A stretch of DNA of 64,000 nucleotides from Pseudomonas antarctica (GCF_001647715.1 NZ_CP015600.1:1116001-1180000); one strand, 5' to 3'; counted from the stretch's first letter, positions 27,064 to 37,068 are shown. Translations and numbers: made by a program. The notes: generated by a model from the letters alone, not told the origin.

Positions 27064-27339
27064 TTACTGCGCAGAAGAATCCGCCTGCAAGCCTTCGATG
27101 GAAGCCTCAACCAAAGCCAAGCCGGTTTCGGCCAATTGCAGGCTGGCCCAATTCAGGTAGCTCTGGTGTTCTGTGCATAAGTCTTGAGCCGCCAGGGTGA
27201 GCACGCGCGCAGTGCCCAAAACATAACTGGCATGTTCCAGTGCATGTTCGATGGGAATGCCGGGTTGTACGCAAAACAACGGTTCTTCACTGCGCTCGCT
27301 AGGGCCGAACGGGGTGGGGCGGGTGGTTTGTTTGGACAT
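27064..27339 (-). CDS. DUF6124/DUF3077-like small protein
   Basis: A 91-residue cytoplasmic protein whose N-terminal segment ends in FCVQPGIPIEHALEHAS. It continues as a helical bundle (LGTARVLTLAAQDLC, WASLQLAETGLALVEASIEG). This fits a small Pseudomonas family annotated DUF3077/DUF6124, whose function is unknown. It is convergent with the toxin-like gene, 86 nt away. Immunity genes normally follow their toxin on the same strand, and this one does not, so it is not called an immunity protein. The start at 27339 (ATGTCCAAACAAACC) has GGAGATCC upstream. Confidence 0.75.
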   Translation of the reverse strand: MSKQTTRPTPFGPSERSEEPLFCVQPGIPIEHALEHASYVLGTARVLTLAAQDLCTEHQSYLNWASLQLAETGLALVEASIEGLQADSSAQ

Positions 27340-27474
27340 GATGGATCTCCTGATGAAAACGGGATCCTATGAGTTTCCGAGGCCGTCAAACCTCATCACG
27401 AATGCGTCGTGACAGGCGCGAGGATAGGCAGGATGGGGGCAGGGGTCAATGATGGCGGTTGTGCTTTCGGGCGC

Positions 27475-27558
27475 CATCGCAGGCAAGCCAGCTCCCACAG
27501 TTGACCGGGTACATCCGTTGGAATGCATTCCCCTGTGGGAGCTGGCTTGCCTGCGATG
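27475..27558. repeat. REP pair in opposite (outward) orientation
   Basis: CATCGCAGGCAAGCCAGC at the left and GCTGGCTTGCCTGCGATG at the right are exact inverses, with the GTGGGAGC ends pointing inwards, the reverse of the other pairs in this window. It lies downstream of algA in the 321-nt gap 27340-27660, which otherwise holds only the probable algA terminator. Confidence 0.85.
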
Positions 27559-27588
27559 AGGCCTTTACAGGCACCACAACGCCCAAAC

Positions 27589-27623
27589 AAAAAGCCCCCA
27601 CCCGGCCCACTGCGGATAGGGGA
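27589..27623 (-). terminator. Probable terminator of the alginate operon
   Basis: On the minus strand, imperfect arms GTCCCCTATCC and GGGTGGGGGC form a G/C-rich hairpin followed by CTTTTTG, about 40 nt after the algA stop. The stem has mismatches, so the call is moderate. Confidence 0.5.
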
Positions 27624-27660
27624 CGCAATGGGCTGGGCGAGGGCTTCTTCTACGACCGTT

Positions 27661-29112
27661 TTACTGCGCGATAGTTTTCACCGACACACCACGTTCAATC
27701 GGCGTGGAGCGCCCGTAGATATCTTCAAACCGCTCGATATCGTCTTCGCCCAAATAGCTGCCCGATTGCACCTCGATGATCTCCAACGGGATCTTGCCCG
27801 GGTTGCGCAGGCGGTGCACCGAAGCGATGGGAATGTAGGTGGACTGGTTTTCGCAGAGCAGGAACACGTTCTCGTCACAGGTGACTTCGGCCGTGCCGCT
27901 GACCACGATCCAGTGTTCGGCGCGGTGGTGGTGCATTTGCAGCGACAGGCAAGCCCCCGGCTTGACCGAGATGTGCTTGACCTGGAAACGCCCGCCCATG
28001 TCCACCGAGTCGTAGGAGCCCCACGGGCGATAGACTTCGCAGTGGTTCTGGGTTTCGCTGCGGCCCTGTTCGTTGAGGGTCGAGACCATCTGCTTGACGC
28101 CCTGGACCTTGTCCTTGTGGGCAATCATCATCGCGTCCTTGGTTTCCACCACCACGATATTGTCCAGGCCGATCACCGACACCAGCTTGCCGTTGCCATG
28201 GATCATGCAGTTGCGGCTGTCCTGGATGACCACGTCGCCTTTGCTGACGTTGCCGTTGACGTCTTTGTCATTGACCGCCCATAACGAGGCCCAGCAACCT
28301 ACGTCGCTCCAGCCGGCACTCAGCGGCACCACGCAGGCGCGCTGGGTTTTTTCCATCACGGCGTAGTCGATGGAATTGTCCGGGCAGCAGGCGAAGGTGG
28401 CTTCGTCGAGCGTTACGGTGTCGGCATCCTGCTCGCTGCGTTCCAGGGTGAGTACGCAGGTGTCGTAGATGTCCGGATCATGTTTTTTCAGCTCTTCAAG
28501 GAAGCGGCTGGCGCGGAACAGGAACATGCCGCTGTTCCAGAAATAACCGCCGCTTTTGACGAACTCAACAGCACGTTTTTCATCGGGTTTCTCCACGAAC
28601 TGCTGCACGCGGCTCACGCCTTCGGGCAGCAGCGAATCGTTGGTGGACTTGATGTAGCCATAACCGGTTTCCGGACGGGTCGCCGGCACGCCGAACAGCA
28701 CCATCTCGCCACGCTCGGCGGCCACGGTAGCCAGGGCCAGCGCACGTTGCAGGGCTTTCTGGTCGTCGATCACGTGGTCGGCCGGCAGCACCAGCATCAG
28801 TTCGTCGCGGCCTTCGTTGACCAGCATCATCGCGGTCAGGGCCACGGCCGGCGCGGTGTTGCGCCCGAACGGTTCCATCAGGATGCGCTGGCATTCGAGC
28901 TTACGCGTGCTCAGTTGCTCGTTGACGATAAAGCGGTGGTCCTTGTTGCAGACCACGATTGGGGAGTCCATGCCTTCAAACACCAGGCGCTCCAGGGTTT
29001 GCTGGAACAGCGTGTGCTCGCCGGTCAGGGCCAGGAATTGCTTAGGGAACTGTTTGCGGGAAAGCGGCCAAAGACGTGAGCCGCTACCACCGGAAAGGAT
29101 TACTGGGATCAT
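27661..29112 (-). CDS. algA: Mannose-1-phosphate guanylyltransferase / mannose-6-phosphate isomerase AlgA
   Basis: A 483-residue bifunctional cytoplasmic enzyme that converts fructose-6-phosphate to mannose-6-phosphate and mannose-1-phosphate plus GTP to GDP-mannose, the first and third steps of alginate precursor synthesis. The N-terminal pyrophosphorylase domain has LSGGSGSRLWPLSRKQFPKQ and FVEKPDEKRA. The C-terminal cupin (isomerase) domain has MHHHRAEHWIVVSGTAEV with metal-binding histidines. It is the last gene of the alginate operon, separated from algF by a 173-nt gap carrying a REPIN, which could make its expression partly independent; AlgA can also feed other mannose polymers. Confidence 0.97.
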   Translation of the reverse strand: MIPVILSGGSGSRLWPLSRKQFPKQFLALTGEHTLFQQTLERLVFEGMDSPIVVCNKDHRFIVNEQLSTRKLECQRILMEPFGRNTAPAVALTAMMLVNEGRDELMLVLPADHVIDDQKALQRALALATVAAERGEMVLFGVPATRPETGYGYIKSTNDSLLPEGVSRVQQFVEKPDEKRAVEFVKSGGYFWNSGMFLFRASRFLEELKKHDPDIYDTCVLTLERSEQDADTVTLDEATFACCPDNSIDYAVMEKTQRACVVPLSAGWSDVGCWASLWAVNDKDVNGNVSKGDVVIQDSRNCMIHGNGKLVSVIGLDNIVVVETKDAMMIAHKDKVQGVKQMVSTLNEQGRSETQNHCEVYRPWGSYDSVDMGGRFQVKHISVKPGACLSLQMHHHRAEHWIVVSGTAEVTCDENVFLLCENQSTYIPIASVHRLRNPGKIPLEIIEVQSGSYLGEDDIERFEDIYGRSTPIERGVSVKTIAQ

Positions 29113-29188
29113 GGATGTTTCTCCTTGAATCGATTTGGGTCAGAGCTACGAAGGTTTGTCGTTTCACTCTTGTTTTTGTCTCGGTCTC

Positions 29189-29276
29189 TGTGGGAGCTGG
29201 CTTGCCTGCGATGCAGGCGACTCGGTCTGTCAGTGACACCGAGGTGATGCCATCGCGGGCAAGCCCGGCACCCACA
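29189..29276. repeat. REPIN inside the alginate operon (algF-algA gap)
   Basis: The arms TGTGGGAGCTGGCTTGCC and GGCAAGCCCGGCACCCACA span 88 bp between the algF stop (29286) and the algA start (29112). The right arm has one base change in the GGCTCCCACA end. It would form a hairpin in the polycistronic mRNA. Confidence 0.9.
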
Positions 29277-29285
29277 GGGAAATTA

Positions 29286-29942
29286 TTAGCGGGTCGACAC
29301 CGGGCGTTTTACCCAGACTGGCGAGATGCTCGAACCGGAACCGGTCACATACAGCACCGCCGCTTCACCGCGCTCCAGGGCTACCGGCTTCACGTCGCCG
29401 ACCTTTTTGTCACCGTCATACAGCGCCAGGCTGACTTTCACCGGGTTGATTTCGCGCTCGCCACGGCTTTTGGCGGCCACCGACTTGACCACGTCGGTCT
29501 TGCCGTCGGCGGTCTTCAGGGTCAGGGCCTTGTCGCTGAGGTTCTGCACGCGTACCAGGGATTTCTGCTTGTTCTTGAACGGCGGTTCTTCGATCAGTTG
29601 TGGCTGGCCGCTGCCGCTGTTAACCAGGGTGTAGTAGTGGTCGGCGGCGAGTTTGACCGGCACGGTCTGGCTGCCGACCTTGGCGCTGTAGTCGCCGCCC
29701 GGCATGAAGCTGAAGTCGCTGCTGGCCAGCGGTGCAACGTCGTTCAGGTTGGTGGCGCCGACGGTGGCGCTGACTTCCTGGTTACTGGCGTTGTAGACCC
29801 GCACGAAGCTTGAGCCTTTTGGCGCGGTTGGGCCGTAGAGGGCGGCGTCGCCCCCGGCGAAAGCGGACATCGATACGAAGCTCAAGCCGGCAGCAATAGC
29901 CAGGGTCTTGGCGAGACGACGCGGAGTAGTAGTGAAAGTCAT
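29286..29942 (-). CDS. algF: Alginate O-acetylation protein AlgF
   Basis: A 218-residue periplasmic protein needed for O-acetylation of mannuronate in alginate, working with AlgI and AlgJ. The signal peptide ends SMSAFAGGDAALYG. The mature part consists of beta-rich segments (SSFVRVYNASNQEVSATVG, SLVRVQNLSDKALTLKTADG). No catalytic residues are recognised; the protein is thought to act as an adaptor within the acetylation complex. It starts 16 nt after algJ. Confidence 0.96.
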   Translation of the reverse strand: MTFTTTPRRLAKTLAIAAGLSFVSMSAFAGGDAALYGPTAPKGSSFVRVYNASNQEVSATVGATNLNDVAPLASSDFSFMPGGDYSAKVGSQTVPVKLAADHYYTLVNSGSGQPQLIEEPPFKNKQKSLVRVQNLSDKALTLKTADGKTDVVKSVAAKSRGEREINPVKVSLALYDGDKKVGDVKPVALERGEAAVLYVTGSGSSISPVWVKRPVSTR

Positions 29943-29958
29943 GTGAGTTACCTCTCTT

Positions 29959-31143
29959 TCAGTTTTGCGCCCGGTCGGGCGTCTCGGATTTTTGGTGTTT
30001 AACTGGGGTGTTCAGTGCCATGTTTTGTTGGCGCGAACCGGCTTGTTTAAGCTGCGCAACCCACTGCGGGTCGGCGTCACCGATTTCGTTGTTGACGGGC
30101 AGATAACGTTCAGGAAATTCCCAGATCAGCACCTGTGGCGGGCTGTTCTTGAAGTCGTCGCTTTTCAGGTAGCTGAGCATCGGCAGAATCGGGCCGTGGC
30201 CGTCTTCGGAGTAGTTGATGACGTCGCTGTGCAAGGCTTGCTTGAGCGCGCCGACGAAGTTCCAGTTGGGGTTGGCGCTGTAGCTGGTGCCGACCAGTGC
30301 CACTGGGGTTTCGCTGTTGCTGAACAGCGCGTCGTCGCCTTGGTTTTCAGCCAGGTGCGTCACGCGTTTTTGCAGCGGCTCCTTGGGCGGCATCAGGTTT
30401 TCAAACAACGGGTCCAGCGGCAGGAACAGACGCAGGTCGCCTTTGTGCGGCTCCGTCTTCTCGGCCTCGGTCACAAAGCGTTGTCGTTCACCGCTGAGCG
30501 GCGTCTTTTCGCTAATCACCTTGGCCAGCTGTTTGGCGGCGATTTCGGCGCCGTCCGGCGTCCAGTGGGTGTCGGTGCGCAGGAACACTTGCTTGCCGCC
30601 AAGCTTGGCCTGTTGCAGCGGGCCTAGCAGGTCCGGGGCGATAATCTTGTCGGCAGCCACGCGGGCGTGGAAGTCCTGGTACAGGTTGGCGTGGATGCTC
30701 GCCGGTTTCACGTCACCCAGGTGTTCCGGGTACAGGCGCACCTTGGCCGGCACAATCGCCATGACCAATTGAATGCCTTGGGCTTTGAGCTTCTGGCGTA
30801 CGCCTTCGACCAGCGCGTAGTTGCCCTCCAGGTTCTGGTCTTCATTGACGGCGGGGTTGAACTCCTCGTCGCTGTACAACCAGTGATCGCGGCCCAGCAC
30901 CACGCCAGGGCGGCCTTCGTTGAACAGCTTGTAGTCCAGCGCAGCCCACAGGTTGGTGCCAATACGCTTGATCGGGAACTGGTCGTCGTAATGCGTTTCG
31001 ACGGCTTTGGTCCAGCGACCATTGAGCACCGTCGCGTCGGGATTGGTGCTGAAGCCGAAGAAACTGCGCATCGACCAGGCGCCCAGGGCCAGCAGCACCA
31101 GCAGGAACAGCGCGATATAGAGGACGCGGAATGAACGGGTCAT
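29959..31143 (-). CDS. algJ: Alginate O-acetyltransferase AlgJ
   Basis: A 394-residue SGNH-like protein anchored by one N-terminal helix (residues ~7-25) and facing the periplasm. Conserved catalytic features are RTDTHWTPDGAEIA (the Asp-x-His motif) and the serine motif ALVGTSYSANPNWNF. AlgJ takes acetyl groups delivered by AlgI and passes them on for alginate acetylation; it is paralogous to the N-terminal domain of AlgX. It starts 11 nt after algI. Confidence 0.96.
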   Translation of the reverse strand: MTRSFRVLYIALFLLVLLALGAWSMRSFFGFSTNPDATVLNGRWTKAVETHYDDQFPIKRIGTNLWAALDYKLFNEGRPGVVLGRDHWLYSDEEFNPAVNEDQNLEGNYALVEGVRQKLKAQGIQLVMAIVPAKVRLYPEHLGDVKPASIHANLYQDFHARVAADKIIAPDLLGPLQQAKLGGKQVFLRTDTHWTPDGAEIAAKQLAKVISEKTPLSGERQRFVTEAEKTEPHKGDLRLFLPLDPLFENLMPPKEPLQKRVTHLAENQGDDALFSNSETPVALVGTSYSANPNWNFVGALKQALHSDVINYSEDGHGPILPMLSYLKSDDFKNSPPQVLIWEFPERYLPVNNEIGDADPQWVAQLKQAGSRQQNMALNTPVKHQKSETPDRAQN

Positions 31144-31154
31144 GGTCGGCTCCC

Positions 31155-32687
31155 TCAGAATTGGAAGTAAAGGAACGGCGAGAAACTCTGCGCCGACAAT
31201 TTCAGGATCGACGCCACGAACAGCAGCAGCACTGCGGCGCGCATGGCGTAGCGTGGCCAGTCAGCGGTCCAGTAGGCCGGTTGCACGGCGGCGTCCTGGC
31301 CGACGGTGAAACCTGGCTGATGGATGCTGCCCGGGTTGTCGCCCGGCACGGCCTTGATCAGGCTCGGGTCGGCTGGCTTGGCTTTCTCGGCAGGGCGGTT
31401 GCTGTAGAAATCGCGCAGGCCAAAGAACGCCAGTGTTGCGTAGGCCACTACCAGGGTTGCCACTTGCAGGCCGGTGAGGTTGGCGCGGTTGAGTTCCGAC
31501 AGCGACCACTCGCCAAAGCTGAACATCGCACCGTACATACGGCCGGCGACGTGCAGGTTCTCCGAGCGGAAGATTACCCAGCCCATCACCACCAGCAGGA
31601 AGGTGAAGGCCCAGCGCACCACGTTGAAACTGCGCGGCGCGGTGTTGAGGCCGATGGCTTTTTCAATCGCCAGCCACATGCCGTGCCAGGCGCCCCACGC
31701 GATGTAGGTGATGTTCGCACCGTGCCACAGGCCACCGAGCAGCATGGTCAGGAACAGGTTGCGGTAGGTGGTCAGCGTGCCTTTACGGTTGCCACCCAGG
31801 GTGATGTACAGGTAATCGCGCAGCCAGGTGGACAGGCTGATGTGCCAGCGGCGCCAGAACTCGGTGATCGACTGGCTGATGTACGGCTGTTTGAAGTTTT
31901 CCATGAAGCGGAAACCCATCATCAAGCCCAGGCCGATGGCCATGTCGCTGTAGCCGGAGAAGTCGAAGTACAGCTGCGCGGTGTAGGCCAGCGCGCCGAG
32001 CCAGGCATCGCCGGTGGTGGGGTTTTGCAGGGCGAAGCAATGGTCGGCCACCACCGCCAGGGTGTCGGCGATGAAGACTTTCTTGATGAAACCCTGCATG
32101 AACCGCGTGCAGCCCTCGGAGAACTTGTCGAGGGTGTGTGTGCGGTTGTTGAACTGGTCGGCCAGGTCGCGAAAGCGCAGCACCGGGCCGGCAATCAAGT
32201 GCGGGAAGATCGCTACGAACGCCGCAAAGTCGATGAGGTTGCGGGTGGCCGGGGTGTCGCCGCGGTACACGTCGATGATGTAGCTGATGGACTCGAAGAT
32301 GTAGAACGAGATCCCGATCGGCAACAGCACGTGGGTGAGAATGAACGGCTCCAGGCCCGCCGACTTCATCATCACGTTGATGCTGTCGACACCGAAGTTG
32401 GCGTATTTGAAGTAGCCGAGAATGCACAGGTCGACCGCCACGCCCAACAGTAGCCAGCGTTGAGCCGGCTTGGTGCGCACGCCTGCCGCACCGACCTTGA
32501 GGCCGATCCAGTAATTCCACAGCGTGACGGCGGCGAACAGCGCCAGGAAGTCCACTCGCCACCAGGCGTAGAACACATAGCTGGCAATCAGCAGCAGCAG
32601 GTTGCGATAGCGTTGCCCGCTCAAATAGTACAAGCCGAGGAAAATCGGCAAGAACAGAAACAGGAACACATTGGACGAGAAAACCAT
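31155..32687 (-). CDS. algI: Alginate O-acetyltransferase AlgI (MBOAT)
   Basis: A 510-residue polytopic membrane-bound O-acyltransferase that moves acetyl groups across the inner membrane for alginate acetylation. The conserved MBOAT histidine lies in LGGLWHGANITYIAWGAWHG, and the helix-rich N terminus begins MVFSSNVFLFLFLP. The ATG at 32687 has GGAGAGATC upstream; an in-frame ATG at 32711 adds eight residues without a better site. It follows algL across a 214-nt gap that holds a REPIN. Confidence 0.96.
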   Translation of the reverse strand: MVFSSNVFLFLFLPIFLGLYYLSGQRYRNLLLLIASYVFYAWWRVDFLALFAAVTLWNYWIGLKVGAAGVRTKPAQRWLLLGVAVDLCILGYFKYANFGVDSINVMMKSAGLEPFILTHVLLPIGISFYIFESISYIIDVYRGDTPATRNLIDFAAFVAIFPHLIAGPVLRFRDLADQFNNRTHTLDKFSEGCTRFMQGFIKKVFIADTLAVVADHCFALQNPTTGDAWLGALAYTAQLYFDFSGYSDMAIGLGLMMGFRFMENFKQPYISQSITEFWRRWHISLSTWLRDYLYITLGGNRKGTLTTYRNLFLTMLLGGLWHGANITYIAWGAWHGMWLAIEKAIGLNTAPRSFNVVRWAFTFLLVVMGWVIFRSENLHVAGRMYGAMFSFGEWSLSELNRANLTGLQVATLVVAYATLAFFGLRDFYSNRPAEKAKPADPSLIKAVPGDNPGSIHQPGFTVGQDAAVQPAYWTADWPRYAMRAAVLLLFVASILKLSAQSFSPFLYFQF

Positions 32688-32796
32688 CCCGATCTCTCCA
32701 TGTTTAACCAACAGTCAAGGGCCAACGGCCCCCCCAAACCCCCCCCACGATTTCGGGGGAGGTTGTATTGCACTCTCACTGAAGGAACCGGGTCAG

Positions 32797-32885
32797 TGTG
32801 GGAGCGGGCTTGCTCGCGAATGCGGTGGCTCAGTAACGGATGTGTCGACTGACACACTGCATTCGCGAGCAAGCCCGCTCCCACA
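32797..32885. repeat. REPIN inside the alginate operon (algL-algI gap)
   Basis: The arms TGTGGGAGCGGGCTTGCTCG and its inverse GCGAGCAAGCCCGCTCCCACA span 89 bp, starting 17 nt after the algL stop in transcription order. The rest of the gap (32688-32796) holds C-rich runs and nothing coding. Confidence 0.92.
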
Positions 32886-32901
32886 TTTGGAGCCGGTTTC
32901 T

Positions 32902-34011
32902 TCAGTTAGCTTTGTTGCCTTTTTCATGCGTCGGGTCGTAGACCTTGGTCAGGTCACCGCCCAATCGGAAAGTCTTGAACGGCTGCATGCCATGCTTGCG
33001 CTCGAGCACATCCGGGGCGCAGGTGTAGAGGGTGCAGAAGGGTTCAAGCCAGGCAAATTTCATGTCCTCCTTGAGGTCCTTCATGTCCTGCTCTTTGCCG
33101 TTCTGCTTCTCGAAGATTTCCGGGTCTTTGACCCCGGCGAGCACCTTGTCACCCAGGCGTTTCAATGCACCGTTGTTTTCCTGGCGCAGGTCCACGCCGT
33201 TGACCAGGGCGAAGCTGGCGATCATCGACAGCGGCGGCAGCGCGTAGTTGTGGTACGACAGGGCACGTTGCTGGCGCTTCAATTCATTCGGCAGGAAGCC
33301 CTGGTCATCGACCTGGTTGGCGCCGACCTTGTATTCCTTCACCGCCCAATCAAACAGGTCGCGGCGGTTCACAGCGACGGACGTGGCCATCACCGACCAG
33401 GCCGCCCAGTAGGAGTGGTTGTTGGTTTTTTCCAGCGGCAGGTTGTCCCAGTCGCTGACGACCTGATCGGCCATTTTGCTGAACCAGGCTTCGATCAACT
33501 GCGACTCTTGCTGGTGGTTGGCCAGCGGGTGCGAGTCGGAGAACTTCAGGCGTACATAGGCCGAAGCCATGCTGCCCAGCGCCCATTTGCGCATGGACTT
33601 GCCGGTGTGGTTGAAGTCCTTGGACATCAACGCATCCGCCTTGGCCCAGCTCGTGAGCCAGTTCAAGGTGCATTCCAGCTGCTGCGGACGACCGTCGCGC
33701 ATGAATTGCATCACGCGCTTGCTGGTGTCTTTTTCCAGCTTGGTGATGTCGGCGGTGCTGTCGCGAAAGGCTTTTTCGGATTGCACATTCAGGGTGGAAC
33801 GGGCTTTGTCCGAACCTTCGTACTTGCTGCGAAATTGCAGCGAGCCGGTGTACGGCGCCGGCATGGCGTCGCAGTCATTCTTGAAATCGCCGGTCTTGAA
33901 CGCTTCCACCGGGGCGAAATAACCCTGGGGTGGACGCAGTGGCGCGGCGGCATTCACGGAGCCGGCGAACATCGCCAGGCCCAGTAATGTTGGGATCAAT
34001 AACTTCTGCAT
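32902..34011 (-). CDS. algL: Alginate lyase AlgL
   Basis: A 369-residue periplasmic polysaccharide lyase (family 5) that cleaves mannuronate-rich alginate by beta-elimination and clears polymer stranded in the periplasm. The signal peptide ends [12 protein letters not shown]. The active-site block [13 protein letters not shown] carries the catalytic histidine, and YHNYALPPL the tyrosine. The ATG at 34011 is favoured because GAGG lies 6 nt before it; an ATG four codons upstream overlaps the algX stop. Eight nt separate it from algX. Confidence 0.96.
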   Translation of the reverse strand: MQKLLIPTLLGLAMFAGSVNAAAPLRPPQGYFAPVEAFKTGDFKNDCDAMPAPYTGSLQFRSKYEGSDKARSTLNVQSEKAFRDSTADITKLEKDTSKRVMQFMRDGRPQQLECTLNWLTSWAKADALMSKDFNHTGKSMRKWALGSMASAYVRLKFSDSHPLANHQQESQLIEAWFSKMADQVVSDWDNLPLEKTNNHSYWAAWSVMATSVAVNRRDLFDWAVKEYKVGANQVDDQGFLPNELKRQQRALSYHNYALPPLSMIASFALVNGVDLRQENNGALKRLGDKVLAGVKDPEIFEKQNGKEQDMKDLKEDMKFAWLEPFCTLYTCAPDVLERKHGMQPFKTFRLGGDLTKVYDPTHEKGNKAN

Positions 34012-34019
34012 AGGTAACC

Positions 34020-35468
34020 TCATTGCCCGGTTGAGGCGGTCTGTTGACCACCGGCGGGGAATACGTTGCGTGTGCAAATTTTCGCTTCGACTTTCTGCGC
34101 GGCAGCGCCCTTTTCTGGGCCCTGCACTTCCACGGCCAGCAAGTTTTGCGAGGCCCAGTCTTCGTCGGTGCGCAGTTCAAAGGCGAAACGCCCGTCTGTA
34201 TCGGATGTTTCGGGTTTGTCGATCTTGATGTCCTCGTGGCGCCCGTTCATGTACCAGAGGGTGGCTTGCAGGGTTTTCACCGACGGGTCGGCGAAGCGGA
34301 TGTCGACCTGATGGCTGCTGTTGCGCAGGTCTTTGTTCGAACTGTTGACCATTAATTCGTTCTTGCCGGGTTTCAACGTGGTGCTGGCGCTCATCTGCGC
34401 GGTCTTGCCTTCGCAGCCGTTGTCGAGCAGCGACATCATCTGGCGGTAGATGGTCTCCTGGTCGAGGCGATACAGTGGCGAGAATTCCCAGATCAGAATT
34501 TTCGGCGGGGTTTTCTGGAATTCATCGCTGCCCAGGTACTGGATCATCGACCCTTCCAGGCCACCGCCGGGGAAGGCGACGTTGAGGATGTCGGCACCGA
34601 TCTCCTGTTCAAGGAAGCCGGCGAAGTTGTAGTTCTTGCCGCTGTGGCTGGTGCCCACCAGGGTGATCTGCGGGTTGCCGGCATCGCTGAACAGGTCGCC
34701 GTCGCCCGCTTCGCCTTTGGGCTCGGTGGTGAATTGGTCCATGTACTGGATCGCGTAGCTGGTGCCGCACAGCTGCCCGGCCATGTTGTGCAGGGTGCCG
34801 GTCTTGCCCATGCGCCCGGAACGCTTGGTTTCGAACTCACGCTGGGGGATGCCGGCAAACTCCGGCATTGCACGCACTTTGGCACCGACGATTTTCGCCG
34901 TGCGCTGGGCACCGTACGGGGTCCAGTGTTGGTCGCCACGGAAGTAGAAATCGTGGGCGGGCAACTCATCCGGCAGTTGCTCGTTGGTAAGCGGCGACAA
35001 GTCCGGCACCACGTAACCCATCTTGGCAAAACGCCCGAGCATGGTTTTGTAATTGCCCAGCGCTTTGTCGAAATCGAAACTGGCTTTCTCTGCGGGGTTG
35101 AGCTTGTTGCGGTTCACCAGGCCACGGGTCGGCTGGTAGACCACCACCAGTTCCACGCCTTTGGCCTTGAACGCATCGTGCAGTTGTTGCATGCGCTTGT
35201 AGCCGGCGGGGCTGGTGTCGAATTCAGTGCGCAAATCTTCCTGGGTACGGAACAGCCAGTCGCCCTGGGCTTGCACCAGGGTGGTGAAGTTCTGCTGGTA
35301 GCGCGTGGTGTAGTTCTTCGCGTCATGGGCGGCCGGGCACAGGCTGCAGCACGGCTCGGCGCTGAACGTAGGCGCTTTCACTTCATCGGCGCGCACGCCC
35401 TGGCTGGCCGCCAGCAGGCCGAGGGTCAGACCCGAGAGGCTCAGCAGTTTGATCATGTGTGGGTGCAT
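34020..35468 (-). CDS. algX: Alginate biosynthesis / O-acetyltransferase AlgX
   Basis: A 482-residue periplasmic protein with two domains: an SGNH-type acetyltransferase domain and a C-terminal carbohydrate-binding module. Visible motifs are [16 protein letters not shown] (Asp-x-His-like) and [17 protein letters not shown] (serine motif). The signal peptide ends QGVRADEV. AlgX acetylates alginate and is part of the periplasmic export scaffold with AlgK and AlgG. ATG 35468 is chosen because GAGG lies 8 nt before it; ATG at 35477 sits directly on that motif and ATG at 35456 is also possible. Confidence 0.96.
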   Translation of the reverse strand: MHPHMIKLLSLSGLTLGLLAASQGVRADEVKAPTFSAEPCCSLCPAAHDAKNYTTRYQQNFTTLVQAQGDWLFRTQEDLRTEFDTSPAGYKRMQQLHDAFKAKGVELVVVYQPTRGLVNRNKLNPAEKASFDFDKALGNYKTMLGRFAKMGYVVPDLSPLTNEQLPDELPAHDFYFRGDQHWTPYGAQRTAKIVGAKVRAMPEFAGIPQREFETKRSGRMGKTGTLHNMAGQLCGTSYAIQYMDQFTTEPKGEAGDGDLFSDAGNPQITLVGTSHSGKNYNFAGFLEQEIGADILNVAFPGGGLEGSMIQYLGSDEFQKTPPKILIWEFSPLYRLDQETIYRQMMSLLDNGCEGKTAQMSASTTLKPGKNELMVNSSNKDLRNSSHQVDIRFADPSVKTLQATLWYMNGRHEDIKIDKPETSDTDGRFAFELRTDEDWASQNLLAVEVQGPEKGAAAQKVEAKICTRNVFPAGGQQTASTGQ

Positions 35469-35479
35469 AAGGGTCATCC

Positions 35480-37054
35480 TCAGTCCTGCATTTGGGTCTG
35501 GCGTTCGACAGGATCGATCAGCACGGCTTTCTGCTGGCGCACCAGCAGGTCGAGAATTTCTTCCTGCCGGTCACCCAGCACGCCGTTGAAGCTGATGCCG
35601 CTGGATTTGGTCGGCGCCAGCATCGCTACGCGGTACAGCTCGACGCTCAACGGCGAGTCGATGGACAGCGGCCCGCTGCCGTTACCCGCGAGTTCACCGC
35701 CGACCACAATCAGCGAGACCTTGGTGTCGAACGGGTCGAGGGCGATGTCGCGGTCGGTGTCGGTCAAATCCTTGATGTGGCCGTACACGCCGGTCAGGCC
35801 GTTGGCCATGGCGCTGTTCTCGTACAGGCGAATGTTCACGCTGTTACGGATGCGGATACCGTGGCGACGATTGGCAATCACCTTGTTGCCCCACAGCAGG
35901 TTGTCGCCGCTCTCATAGAGGGTGATGCCGTCGGTGTGGTTGCGGTAGATCTCGTTGTCGGCGATCAGGTTGTTCACGCTGTTACGGTCGATCACCAGGC
36001 CTGAAAGCTTGTTGTCATAGCTGCGGTTATTGAAGATGAAGCTGTCGTTCACTTCCCGCGAAATGATGATGCCGTGCTTCTTCTTGGTGCCGTAGACGGT
36101 GTTGTCCGCGATGATCAGGCCGTGGGAACGGTCGTGCGGGTCAATCCCGTAGACGATGTTGTCTTTGTAGGTGTTGCCCTTGATCACGAAGCCGGTGGTC
36201 TCGTAGCAGTAGAAGCCGTACCACATGTCCGAGAATTCGGAATCGATGATCCAGCCGGTCGGCTCGGAGCGCTTGAGCACCTTGGCCATGTTCGGCGTGT
36301 ACTGGGAAATACTCACCCCGTACGACTTACTGTTGGCGTAACCGAAACTGGCCATCTTGCTGTTGGCGATGTAGGTCTCGGTGCCGCCCCAGGCCAACAG
36401 GAACGGGCGGAATTCCTTGGGCGACTGGAAGGCCGCCGGTCCGTTGGCCTTTTCGTTCCAGCCGGTAATCCGGGTGTCGCGCACAAACAGCTGGCCGTCG
36501 TTGATCAGGAACGAACCGGCCTGCTGGGACAGGCGCAGTTCCTGAGTCTTCTTGTCGATTTCGAGGATGCCCTTGCGCCCGACCACGATCGGCAGCTTGG
36601 CCAGGAACACACCCGGCGACGTTTCGCTGAGGTACTGCTTGGGTACTTTGCCGAGCAGGTCCTTGAGGTTCATGTAGCCGTCGTCGACAAAGATCGCCTG
36701 GGGAATACCGTGTTGGCGCACCACCCATTCGGCCATCTTGTTGTCGCCGCCGATAAAGTCCTTGAGGGCGTCTTCTTGCATCATGCGGCGGATGCTGACT
36801 TTGCCGGGTTTGCTGCGCACGATCTTCTTTTCCATCGCCGCAGCGGTGTAGCCCGACAGGTCCGGCAGGGCCGGTTTGGCCATTTCCAGTGGCGCGGTTG
36901 GCGGGCTGGAGATGGTGTAGGTTTTGGCCTGTTGCAGTTCTTTGGCGATGGTCGGCGCTTTCACCGCCGCACCGTCGGCAAAGGCCGAAGTGCTGGCCAG
37001 CAGCATGGCTGCGACCAGCAGGCTGACCGAGCCTTTGAGGGCTTGAGGGTTCAT
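35480..37054 (-). CDS. algG: Mannuronan C5-epimerase AlgG
   Basis: A 524-residue periplasmic enzyme converting D-mannuronate to L-guluronate residues within the polymer. A signal peptide (ending TSAFADGA) is followed by a right-handed beta-helix with CASH/PbH1 repeats (NTVYGTKKKHGIIISREVN, NSVNNLIADNEIYRNHTDGI). The catalytic DPHD motif is in YGIDPHDRSHGLII. It also protects alginate from lyase as part of the export scaffold. The start at 37054 has GGGAG 8 nt upstream; 14 nt separate it from algE. Confidence 0.97.
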   Translation of the reverse strand: MNPQALKGSVSLLVAAMLLASTSAFADGAAVKAPTIAKELQQAKTYTISSPPTAPLEMAKPALPDLSGYTAAAMEKKIVRSKPGKVSIRRMMQEDALKDFIGGDNKMAEWVVRQHGIPQAIFVDDGYMNLKDLLGKVPKQYLSETSPGVFLAKLPIVVGRKGILEIDKKTQELRLSQQAGSFLINDGQLFVRDTRITGWNEKANGPAAFQSPKEFRPFLLAWGGTETYIANSKMASFGYANSKSYGVSISQYTPNMAKVLKRSEPTGWIIDSEFSDMWYGFYCYETTGFVIKGNTYKDNIVYGIDPHDRSHGLIIADNTVYGTKKKHGIIISREVNDSFIFNNRSYDNKLSGLVIDRNSVNNLIADNEIYRNHTDGITLYESGDNLLWGNKVIANRRHGIRIRNSVNIRLYENSAMANGLTGVYGHIKDLTDTDRDIALDPFDTKVSLIVVGGELAGNGSGPLSIDSPLSVELYRVAMLAPTKSSGISFNGVLGDRQEEILDLLVRQQKAVLIDPVERQTQMQD

Positions 37055-37068
37055 CGCGCAGGCTCCCA

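Noticed and set aside
27064..27339. Immunity gene for the ADP-ribosyltransferase-like toxin
   Set aside because: It is on the opposite strand, convergent, and fits a small family found widely without toxins.
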